Below are positions 49,276-61,200 of a stretch of DNA of 64,000 bases, piece by piece. The notes beneath the pieces were generated by a model, which made no database searches, was not told the DNA's origin, and saw nothing but the letters and a program-made list of their open reading frames with translations. The stretch comes from Chloroflexota bacterium. GTDB taxonomy: Bacteria > Chloroflexota > Anaerolineae > Anaerolineales > Anaerolineaceae. How positions within the stretch are numbered: position 1 is the first letter of the stretch; the number at the start of each line of letters is the position of its first letter. The stretch covers positions 21,581-85,580 of the forward strand of contig JAJUJY010000001.1 in assembly GCA_029265085.1 (NCBI GenBank). Reading direction: 5' to 3'. The translations under genes and the position numbers were made by a program.

Positions 49276-52200
49276 CTAGGGTAACAAATGAACTTGGATT
49301 TCGCGTTCCTGGCTGGTTTGCTGGCCTGCATCATCCACCGCGGTAACTCGAATTGTATAGGTACCGTTGGCGGGTGCGCCACCGGGTGGGTAGGTCCAGG
49401 CTGCATTCCATAAGCCTTCGTATACAGCCGCCTTGGCAGCATACACCACCTCGCCATTTTGTAAGATTTCTACGTGAACAGCAGCAATTCCACTGTCATC
49501 ACTCACGAAACCCTTGATGTTTGCATGGAAATAGCTGCGAGCATCTGCAGGCGTCAACTCACCTGTCAGGATTTCAACCACTGGAGCCTGCCCACCTTCT
49601 GATTTTTGTTCGGAACCAGCAAGGGTTGCCCACTGCATTGCCCGTTCCACCTGTTCTTCATTAATTTTTGAAGGCAAGGCTGGGGAGAGGTTTCCTACAA
49701 ACGCTCCGCCACTTCCACCACCGCCAATAATCATTGGCAGATAGACAAATTTATAATACGATGAATACTCCTTCATCGAACAATTCCCTGCAAGATCACA
49801 GGCATAAAAACCGGTGATCGTTGAGGTGCGAATATCCGCAGAACAGGTTCCACTCACCCGGTACAGGGTCGTGTTGGGCGGTGCGCCTGTCGCCAGGAAC
49901 CAGGAGCTATTGAAATATTCCCGTGTAATTGTGATTTGGTCACATACATTTTGATGTATCGAGCTTTCATCCAGGTAAGAATCTTCAATTGTAAATGTGT
50001 AATGCGCCAGGAATTGGTCATCTGGATCGATCGTTCGTTGCAGCGTAATCCGTGGGGCAAGTGTATCCACCACACCGCTCCATTGGTGGTCAACATTCCA
50101 ACTTGTGTCAAAGAGATTGAAATTATCCCACCCACGCACATCCACCCGGTAGGGACCTTCCAGGCCGGGCAATACTGGCGCAGACCAGGTTAATCCACTG
50201 CCTGTATCCGAAAGCTGCGCCTCACGCCAACCCGAACGGGTCATGGCAATGATTTCCAAATCAGAGAGAGCACGCGGGAAGACCTTGACATCGTCAATTT
50301 CTCCAACAAAATTCTCTCCGATATTGAAACGATCGGATGGATAGGGGATTAATCCGGCCAACTCGTTGGTTTGAACAGCCAATACACCATTCACAAACAA
50401 ACTATATATTGTTCCGTCAAAACGGGCGGCTACAAAGTTCCATGTATCCGGCAGCACCACATTATCCTGGGTAGTAACCTCATGCCAGTCATACAGATTA
50501 CCAAAACCAGCCGTTAATCCGTAATTTTCGTTGAGGTAAATAGACGGATAGCGCTGTTCGGGATTCTCATCGTATTCACTGATGATACCGCGCAATCCAA
50601 CCCCACCCGTTGGGCGTATCCACGCAGATTGGGTAAAGCTGCCACGGTCAAGCAATTGGCTGAAGGCCGGTTCAACCACCAAAAGGTCATCTCCGTCAAA
50701 ATTAAGCGCGTAATTCCCAACCGCTCCCGCAGTGACTTTGTTTAGATCATCTCCTTCACCGGTCATCAACGCCGCACGACGGAAAAAGCCGGATTGGTCC
50801 ATCACAGTGTCCCCACCCGCCAGGAATTTATCCTCCACGGTCAGGTGATAAACAGTCTGGTAACCGGTATACTGTTCGCGAATTTCTTCTGCGATCAGCG
50901 CGCGGTCAAATACAACCAGATCATCCAGGCTGCCTGCAAAACTGCCAACCGGTGCGCTACCGATGAATAGATTCTCGTACATTTCGGGTACCGGCGCAGC
51001 CTGGCCGCTGGCAATTTCCTGCCCATCACGGTAGATTACGCGCCTGCCGGTATCCAGATCATACGTACAGGCATAAGCATGCCAGTCTGTATCCGGGTAA
51101 GCCTCGGCACTGACCAGATCACTGCCGCCAAACCCGCAAACCACCTTGTCGTTGTAATCTACACCGAACAGGAAGCGCTGGCTGGCCATAGAGAGCGGTC
51201 CTTGCCATAAGATTGGATCACTATGCCCAACGGCATCACGGCGCGCCCAGATGATTGCGCTAAAGGAACGGTTGGCAAGGTTCACATTCTGCCCCAGATT
51301 GATGTATTCTTCATTGCCATTAAAGTACATCGATCCGCTCTTGTGCCCCTTCTCGCCGCTGACCGGGCAGTTCACACCTGAGCACACACCAGCGAACTGG
51401 TATGGAGAAATATCCAGGAAATAACGTTCGGGTGCGTTCTCATCCGGATTGCCGGATGCGTCCTCCGGTAATTTTGCCGAATCGAGCGGCAGCCAGGCTA
51501 ATAACCCGGTAGGATACGGCTCATTGTACATACTGGAAACACCGAGTGAAGACTCAAAAGCTGCTTCAACCCTGGATACACCGGAAGATGCCGCTTTACC
51601 GCTCTCCGTCAGGTAAGGAATTCCTTCATTCGGTTGGTCGTTAACACTGCCGCTGATCTCACCGCCGGAGATTAACTTACCGTCCATGGTGTTGGCATCC
51701 AATAATGAATCCAACCCTGTCAACTGCACCTGGTTGTTCTCCATTTTTGCATTGGGTGAAGATGCATCCAACAAGAAATTGATCGTCTTCGTTGTCTGAT
51801 TGCCGACCATATCCGTCGCGGTAATAACCGCTGTCAAAGCGCCGGTCGGTTCTTTCTCCGGGAAGAGGTAATCCAATTCCCAATCATAACCATTTGTTGC
51901 CGGGGTCAGAATTGGAAGCTGTTCACCCGCCCCAACAATTTCCCCATTTTCACTATAAATGGTCACTTTGATAGAATTCAAGTCCAGACCGCTGCCGGGA
52001 GAACCCTGACTTAGGGTTTCATCCAGTACCTGCCCTTGCATATACAGGTACCAGGTTTTCCGCAGCCAGGGATGCGGTTCAGCTTTATACAAGGTTCCAT
52101 TCTGCAAGTTTGCAAAAATCTTCGGGGCAGTGTTGTCAACATAGAAGTCATATTCCGGTGTAACAACCTGGTTACCCACTTCGTCCACTGCGCGGAAGTT

Positions 52201-55200
52201 CAGGGTATAAATTCCCTCGCCAAATTCAGGGATAAAGGTCGGGCAGAAAGCAGTGCCGCCGGGTGCATCCTGGCAGGCCGGGGCGATCTGCCACTGCGGA
52301 GATGGAGCATCCACATGGTTGACCTGCATTTCCACCATACTGATATTTGTCGTACTATCACTGGCCTCAACATGCAAAATCCGGTCCAGTTGATTCACAT
52401 AAGGGAAGTCCGGATTATATGAAATCAATGCGGCTTGAGGTGCCTCGGCATCAATCGTCATGGTTATTGATGCGGATTCTTCCACCTGCCCCATTTGATA
52501 GGCAAACATATCGCGGATATCAATTTCATTCAGGGCATACTCATACACGGCAACTTCATCGATCTTGCCGGTAAACGCCCCGCTTTGCAAACCACTGTAC
52601 CCTGCGCTGTTACCCAAGGTGATTTTACCCAACCCGGCTGAGTAGGTAGTACCTGACCAGGCGCTGTCAAGATACCCGTTGACATAAAGCGAATAGTATT
52701 CAGCAGTATTATCGGCATTACGCTCTACCACCAGCGTGATCATATTCCAGGTGTTTTTAATTAATTCCACCTTCGATAGTGGAATAGAACCCACTGGAAT
52801 ATTTGGCGCATTTTGCACACTTAAAAACATCGAACCAGGTGCAAATGAAATTGCGTAGCGCGGCTGAGAATTTCCGGCATTGCCAATTGTAAAGATCGAT
52901 TGGGTAGTATCCCTGGTTTGGGTTGGGAAAACCCACATCGAAGCGGAAAAAGCCGTTGCCCCGGCAGAAAGTTGCGCCTGGTTGAGTGCCAACACATCAG
53001 CTGGATCGGCAAACTCAACTGCGTTGGTTAACCGTCCTGGTTGGTCACCGATTGGACAGGTCTCTCCTGAGCATCCCAATGAGAAATCATTGGGAGTTGC
53101 ATCTTGATACAGGATGCTGCCATCTGCTTCATCCAAATGTCCAAGGAAAATTGGAGCCTGGCGTTTAATCGCCGCGATCACAGCCTCATCTTGTGCGTAG
53201 CGGAATACACGCACATCATCCAATTGCCCATCCAACGATGGACGGCCTGCTGATGGCGCATAGCCCAGTTTTGCAGTGGTGCCTGGGCTGGAAACAGCTC
53301 CTGAGCCGCTGATCACATTAACCTTGATTCCATCCAGCCACAAATCTGCTGTGCTGCCATTATTGGAATACACCACATAATGCCACTTTCCATCCGCAAA
53401 GCCTCCGCCCTGCGTACACATTTCTGTGCTTCCGGCGAGAGAGCAAATGTTCCCCTTTTTGAGATAGAGCTGATGATAGGTATTGATCCCGTTTTGCACG
53501 GCATAGATACCGCATTCTTCGCACATGGTATTGAGCCACAACGAAACCATGTAGTTGCTGGTTGTTACAACCGGGACACTGATGAAATCATTATCACCAT
53601 CAAAACGAACAGCCTGATTCATCAAACCAATCGTTCCGGCTGACGGGCAGGTCAAACCGGTACAGGTGCCGTCATCCTGCACACCAATGACTGCCTTATT
53701 CTCAAAATACGTGGAGGATGGCCGGTCATCCAACTGCAAGCGGGCTGTCACCGGCACGGCATAATATAAGTCATAGGCCTGTTCGCTATCCAATGCATAG
53801 CGATACACCCGCAGATCATCAATATAGCCAGAGAACGGTATCGAGGTCCGTGTCATCTGAAAGGTCAGGCTGCCGTCAAATCCATCTGAAAGACCAAGCG
53901 TCTGCGTTGAGCCATCCGGCAGATCAAACCAATTGCGGGTAAATGATCCGCAGTTATCATCCGCTGAGGTACTATCGGCTTCCCAGACAGTGAATTTAAT
54001 GTACTCATAGTTTGACAGCTTCTTCGAGTAATTAATATCATGGGTATCACCATCCGCCATGCTGGTTTCACCCATCGGGGTATAGGAGTGACTTCCATTG
54101 ACATATTCGCGGACATATACTTCCGCGTGCGAACCAGCATCATGCTCGTCGCTCATCGTCAACCGGTAAATACTGGTTGTAAAGGACCGGCTGGTAGTTC
54201 CCACATAGAAAGAACTGGTTGAATATGGTTTTGTTGTGAAGCTTTTGGACTCTTTAAGCACAGAATCAACATACAATTTGAGCATATACTTACCCGGTTC
54301 CAGCAAGCTCGGCCCATAGGTGATCACCACTTGATTCCATTTATATTGCGTCAGAATATCAGCAGTGGTATGAGATTGGAAAGTGGAACCATCACCGTAT
54401 CCAAAACGCAGCTTTAAGCCCTGGCGTTCCAGGCTGGGGTAAGCGGTGGCATCATTTTCACGATAGCCAAAAACACCCTGCCACGTGCTGTTTGATTGAC
54501 TGGTGGGGAAAAGCCAGACAGAATAAGTGAAAGAGCCATCACTCATGTTCAACAAGGTATTGCCGGAAACCTGAACGTAACCGGTTGAAGGCCCTGAACT
54601 TGGATTAAGTGACATCCCGCGGACGGATTCATGGCTCAATAAAGGCCAATTCTTCGGTGTGGATATCGTCTGGTTATATACCGAAGAATCAGTGAAACCA
54701 CCCCCATCCATGTTCATTTCGAATACCGGGCGTTCCGCCAGCCGGTTGATGTCTGTTACCGTCAGTGCCCGGCTGAAAATGCGTAAATCATCCACATAGA
54801 AATCTGTTGGCGCGGTGGCTCCACCCAGCCACAAGTTCGCATTACTGGTTAATACAGTCGCCGCAGTATCCGCTATTTGACCGCCATTGATATACACCCT
54901 GACCTTGCTGTCAGCGGAAGAATAGGCCACCACGAGGTGGCTCCAAACCGAGGCCTGAACGTATCTCCAGGTAGAGCCGACCATATTGGTATTGTTAACC
55001 AACACTTCAGGCAAGAAATCGCCCAATGGCTGCCGAACCAGGTTTATGGACAGACGGTTTGAATCACTCTTCAGCAGCGGAATTCGTACACCTGCCGTGG
55101 CCGTACTAACCGGTTTTACCCACATCGAGATGGTAAAACCGCGATTTAACAGATTCAACGTGCTTAAGTCGGGTAAGTTGATAGCGCTGTTTTGCCCTGA

Positions 55201-58200
55201 ACCAAATTGCACCGACTTATTTAAAATACCGGTTTCACCGCTGGTTGGGCAAATAGAGCAAGCCGATTCGCGCGGCGGCATGGTACCGGAATCATCCACA
55301 AAAGTGGTTGCACCACTAACCTCATCCAGCTTGAGCCACAACTCGGCCAGGTTGGATTCTGCCCGGCGATCCACAATTTGTGCGGATGCGGTCTGGGAAA
55401 TGGTCACATCTTCTGAGGTCGTATAACCCGGTTCAATCTGCAAGCGGGTTTCGATCTCGGTGGTATTCACTCCGGTCACGACCGGGTTGTCCGGGTAAAG
55501 AACAAATGTGGTGGGCAATAATTTTGAAGCCCAATCCACGATTGCAGCAGTTTTATCGATTAATGTCGTGAGCAGACCATACGCAAAGCGCGAATTGAGC
55601 AAATTGGTGATGGTTGACTTATACACCAGCTCTTCACCCGGGCGAACAAAGGAATCATTGAAGTTGTAACGGGCTGTCATCAACCGCGTGGCAATATCCT
55701 CACCAGAAAGTGCATGGTCAAAAAATGCCAGCTCATCTACCATCCCGGAATAGGTGCCCGTTGGACCCGCGCCACTTTCATAAGCACCCACAGTGAATTC
55801 AGCCGGAACACTGCCGCCGCCAAAGACCGGCGTATTTGAAAAACTTGACGTACTGCTTAGAGCGCCATTAATATAGAAGGACACCTGACTGCCATTGAAT
55901 GCAGCAGTAACATGCGTCCAGGTATCCGCCGGGATCGCGCCAGTACTTACAGCCGTTGCGGTGCTGCTGATCAATTGCAAATTACCGCTGCTAGTAATCT
56001 CAAAACGCAGCTCCTGCTGTCCATCGGCCGCATCAGACCATTTCGCCAGCACAGTGCCGCCCGAACTGGTATTGACCCACGCGCCAATGGTGAAGGGTTG
56101 GCTGCCGGTCAGAGAGATTGCTTTTGCAGTGGTTGGCAGGTGCAGCAAATCACTGCCGTCCAAATGAACGGCTGCTGCATAACGGCCATTAACACCACTG
56201 ATCGGACATTCATCCGCGGTACAAGATGCCGCAAACCCAAAATTCGACGAATCATCAAACACCATAGCGCCAGAGCTTTCATTGAGGCGCAGCATGATTA
56301 TTGGCGAATCTTGTTCGCGCACAGCCAGCTCATAGCTCAACACATCCGCATTTTGGGGAACTTGAGGATTGAACCCATACACTTTTTCCAGGTAATCCGT
56401 CACACCATCCAGGTCTGAATCCGCCATCAGCGGATTTGGATACACCATGGTTTCTAATGGAGCACCTGTATCAGTGAAATCATAGGTATATAGCCAACCC
56501 AAAACTTCTTCAAAGTCGGTTAATCCATCCCCATCGGTATCTTTACGATTGGGGTCTGTCATACGTTGGATTTCTAAATTGTCATTCAGCCCATCATCAT
56601 CCGAGTCAACCATCCTTGGATTGGTACCGTTGGCAATTTCATAAAAATCATTTAGTCCATCTTCATCCGTGTCATACAATGTATCGTCCGGATCATTGCC
56701 ATCAGCAAAAGCCCTCGATAATAATCCATCCCCATCCGCATCACGCTGCACCGGGAATTTGGTATTGCCGCTCTGCCCCCAGGCCAATTTTGCACCTGCG
56801 GTCCGCCTTTCATCCATTGTCAGTGTGTAAAAGCCATCCAGATTCGTTGGAAAGACATCGACCGTCAGGCTTTCTGAAATTTCGCTGTTGATGGTCGCTT
56901 TTTCGGTGCGGATATAACAAACTGGAATAGGTACCGGGGTGATCACCGGATAATAAATTGCCCAACATTCCTGAACCGGCAAAGCAGAACCTTCACTGAG
57001 ATAAACTGTTGGGTCCTGGTTAATGCCGGCATTGGGTACAGGGATGGTGTAGCCTCCTGAGCTGGCGGTGAAATCATGCTTCCATTTCGAGCCGCCAAGA
57101 GATTCCCACTGGCTTGACATATCTCCACGACTCAAGTCATCATGGATATCATTTTCCGCGGTCTGTATGGCGTAAGCAAATGTAGAGGTTTTTGCATTCG
57201 AATCCGAGTATTGCCAGAAGTAAGCGGCTGCTTTCCAATCAAGGGGAACACTGGATTTGGAAATCGTGTTGGTTACAGCAACCGCAATTTGCATATTATT
57301 TCCAGTGGTCATTCCAGCGGCAATATGTTGCAGATCTTGATCCACCTTATTAAAGGACAACCGCTCAGCGTTATCGTAATCAATTAAATAGGTATTACTA
57401 TACAGCACCCATTTAAAGATTTTTGTTACCCAGCCAGAAATACCGATGCAAACATACTGGCGCGCCCAATGGTCTTCCTCTTGCTCATAGGCGCCAGCCA
57501 GGGCACAAATACCCATGATGATTCCGTCTATTAAGCCAATGATGGCCACAACAATCGCGCCCACACCGGTAGCAGATAGCGCAGCAAAGAGAACAATTGT
57601 CGCAGTCGCAGCAATGGCATCTGCCAGCATATTATTGAAAGCGATACTGCCTATGCTTACACCGGAAGCGCCCCAGGTATAGAAGAACACGCCCCAGGTG
57701 ATCAGGCTGCCAATGATAATACCAATAATTGCCCCCGCCTTGGCTGTATCGGCTACCGCCTTGACTGCTTTAATCGCACTGTACAACGCTGCGCCAGCCA
57801 AAACAGCCGAGACTGTACCTACGACTGCATAAAGAATTCTGCCAGCCCATTTTCCGGCAGGTGAATTGGTGCCGTTCAGATATAGAATTGCCAGAACAGC
57901 CAGGCCAACCACCGCCACAACGATACCCACCCCCAGGGCAGCTTTCCGCAGCCGGGTGGTCAACAAATCGGTAATGGGTGAAACTTTGTTGGCAAACCCC
58001 TTACCCAAAGCCATGAACATGCCCTTGACTGCATCTGCTTTGGTCCCTAATATAATTGCGAGAATCAATTTTGGATTTTTCGCCAACCCTTCCACCATGG
58101 TTGTCAAAATCGTTGTAATAACCGTTGCAACCACTTTTCCTTTGGTGTTGTTCACATTAAAGGTGGATAATACATCTTCGTCACTGATTACCACTGGCGC

Positions 58201-61200
58201 GTTGATCATGGGCGAGCCATTGACCGCAACCAACATCACAATACCGCTGTACAAATTGCGGTAATAAATTTTTGCAAGTTCAATTTTTCCGTTTACCAGA
58301 TCCTTTGCATCTGCGGTTTCATCTTCCGGTTGGTAATCCTGTAGATTGCGCAGATGGGCTTCCAGATTATCAAGATAATCATTCAGATCATAAGACTGCC
58401 AGGTATCACCGCTGCGCTGATACGGTGCCCAATTAATCATCGCCTGGGTATAGATATCCTGTCCCGCAAAATCAACCGCGCAGGAATTGGAAGTGCAGGC
58501 AGCCGCGGCTTCACCCATTGATAGCGCGCGCTGGCTGAACTGTCGAGCAAATAATAGGCTGGTACTGAGAGGCCGATTTTCCTCTGGAATCGTATTGAAA
58601 TAATCAGCAAACAGGTCATTTACCTGCCCACGAACAAAAGCGGATACACCATCATAATTATCATAACTGTAGGTTGACACCCGGAAGGTGTCTTTTTCAA
58701 ACCCCCATAATTTATTCATGTCGGTTACACCGGCATTGTAATCAGGGTCAAAACGCTGCTGAAGTTCAGCAACCGTGATATCCAGGTTGACACCATCCGC
58801 TGAGCGGGCAGCCAGGAAGGAATGTTCCAGGCCATGCGCCATGCCCCAAAGCGGATCATCATAATCCGGTTCCGTATCCGTGGCGGGATTTTCAAAAACA
58901 ACAGCCATGTCCACGCCATGATCTTCCACAACCGAAAGCCCCGCAAGACGGTACTCATCCGTGTAGGTATGAATCACGCGTGAAATATCCGTGTCCCAAC
59001 GTTCCGGAATTGTAGAATTACACCATGTACCTGAAGCGGTTTCATCATAATCTGCCGGGATGGGCTTACATTGGTCGGTCAACATGTTGACCATCCAGAT
59101 CATGCGGAGTTCCTGAGCAGAGTTTTCAAAGCCATTGAGTATATTGGTATAAGGGACCTTGGCCGAAAACGCTACTGGATCCCCGCCCGTCTCATCATAA
59201 ACAACCGAGAGCGGCATGTACACCAACAGATTACCGTCATCATCATTTCGCACTGCGCCGCCATATGCCTGGACGGCTGCCTGATCAATCACATATTCTG
59301 ATAATTTCCCATGAGCCAAAACAGGGATCGGCGAACAAGAAACAAAACTCCCATCCGAACTGTTTTTGAGATACAAAACATAATCACCTCCAACCAACGC
59401 GCCCAAAGATAGATCAACGCTCGCTACATCGTTCACCTGGGACAAATTCAATCCAACCACATCGGTATATTCATCACAAGTTCCCCTGCCAATATGGAGG
59501 GTCTTGGATGCATCTGCACCGGAGGTTAGCTTGATACTTGTCTTTCCTGGCAAAGCTTCCTGGCTAGAGAATTCAAAACCAGCGGTATATTGATCGCTGC
59601 TAATATTGACGACCGCCGTCCGCGAGAGTGGCAATGGATACGAATCTCCAGTCAGCTTAATCTCCAACATGGGAATTAACCGCATATCGCCAAACTGAGA
59701 CCGCGGGTCCATACTGATCTGGTTCGCGGTTAACTTATCAGCATAGGTGTGCGCCGTAATTCGTTGAATCTGCCCATCCGTGTCATTGCTTGGCCAATCC
59801 AATACATTCAAAGCATAGGTCAAGTGTTTTGGGTTGGTGGGGATCACCTGATAATTGATATAAACCGGCTGGGCTTCCAAATTCGTTACGGTCAATTCAA
59901 ATGGATTATTGGGAGAATAGTACAGGTCTGAAACGACATAAGGCGATTCGTCAAATACAGTCGGAATGCCGTCATTATCATCATCTGAATCAAACACATC
60001 AGGAACCAGGTCGCCATCCGTATCACGGCAAATTCCATCACTGCCGCCATTCGTGCGCGCTGAACATTCAGCGCCATCAATCTGGCCGTCCAGATCAGTA
60101 TCGCGCTCTTCAGCATTGAGATACCAATCTTTATCAGCGTAATAGAAGGAACGTACTTCATCGATATCCAGGATACCATCACCATCTGTATCCGCCTCAC
60201 CGGGGAACAGATTCAACAATAGCTCGACATAGTCATTCAGCCCATCGTCATCCGTATCGGCCTTATTGGGATTTAGCACGGTAATATCCGATTCGCTCTC
60301 ATACGCATCGGTCAAACCGTCCTGGTCGGTATCAACATCATTTTCACCGGATGTTTCATATAAACGGGCATTTAATCCTGTACTCAGACGAGAACTGAAC
60401 AACAATGGGCTGGAAGGAGCAGGATCACTCGTCACTGCATTGCCGGATTGCACACCTGCTTTTATCCGGTCCATTGGATTCGTATGTGCATCCCAGGTAC
60501 TTCCGATAGATTTTTGGGCCGCTTCCCTTTCCGCCCTGGCTGCCTGTTGGTCAGCCTCGATGGATGTATTTTGTTCCCTTATGTCTTTTGCAAATGCGGC
60601 CGATTTTTCACTTTGCCAGAGCGGTGAAATCAGCATTGAGGCAATTACCAAGAATGCAGCACCCCCATATACCATCTTCTTTTTTGAAAAAACCAGCATC
60701 AACACAAGCAGCAAAGCACAACCAGCGGTAATCCCTAATCCCGAAGCCAGTTCTCCAAATCCTTTGAGCGTGGTAGGAAAACCTAATAACCCCGCAAGTC
60801 GCACCGGCAGCGGTTGAAACGCCAACAGATTATCGGTATTGTGATTGAAATAGTCGGTCGTAATGACGGCTTCAACATGGCCGCCTGTTTTCTCAGGCGG
60901 CATTTTCATCGTTACCGCCAGGCGAACCGGCAAACCATCTTGACTGACCCATAATTCACCGCTGGCAACCATCCTGCGGTATTGGTCCGAAACAGACAAA
61001 TTCATCCCTACCGGTAATTTACCGGATTGTTGAAGCTCCTGCACCATCTGATCGCGCACATACGCTGCATACAGATTGGAATCAACGTCAAAGCGGAACC
61101 CACGCACCTGAACAGTCTGAACACTGCCATCTGCTTGAGGAATAGAAAGCGTCTTACTACCCTCAGCAAGAATATTTTTAGCAGAAGCCAAATACGGAGA

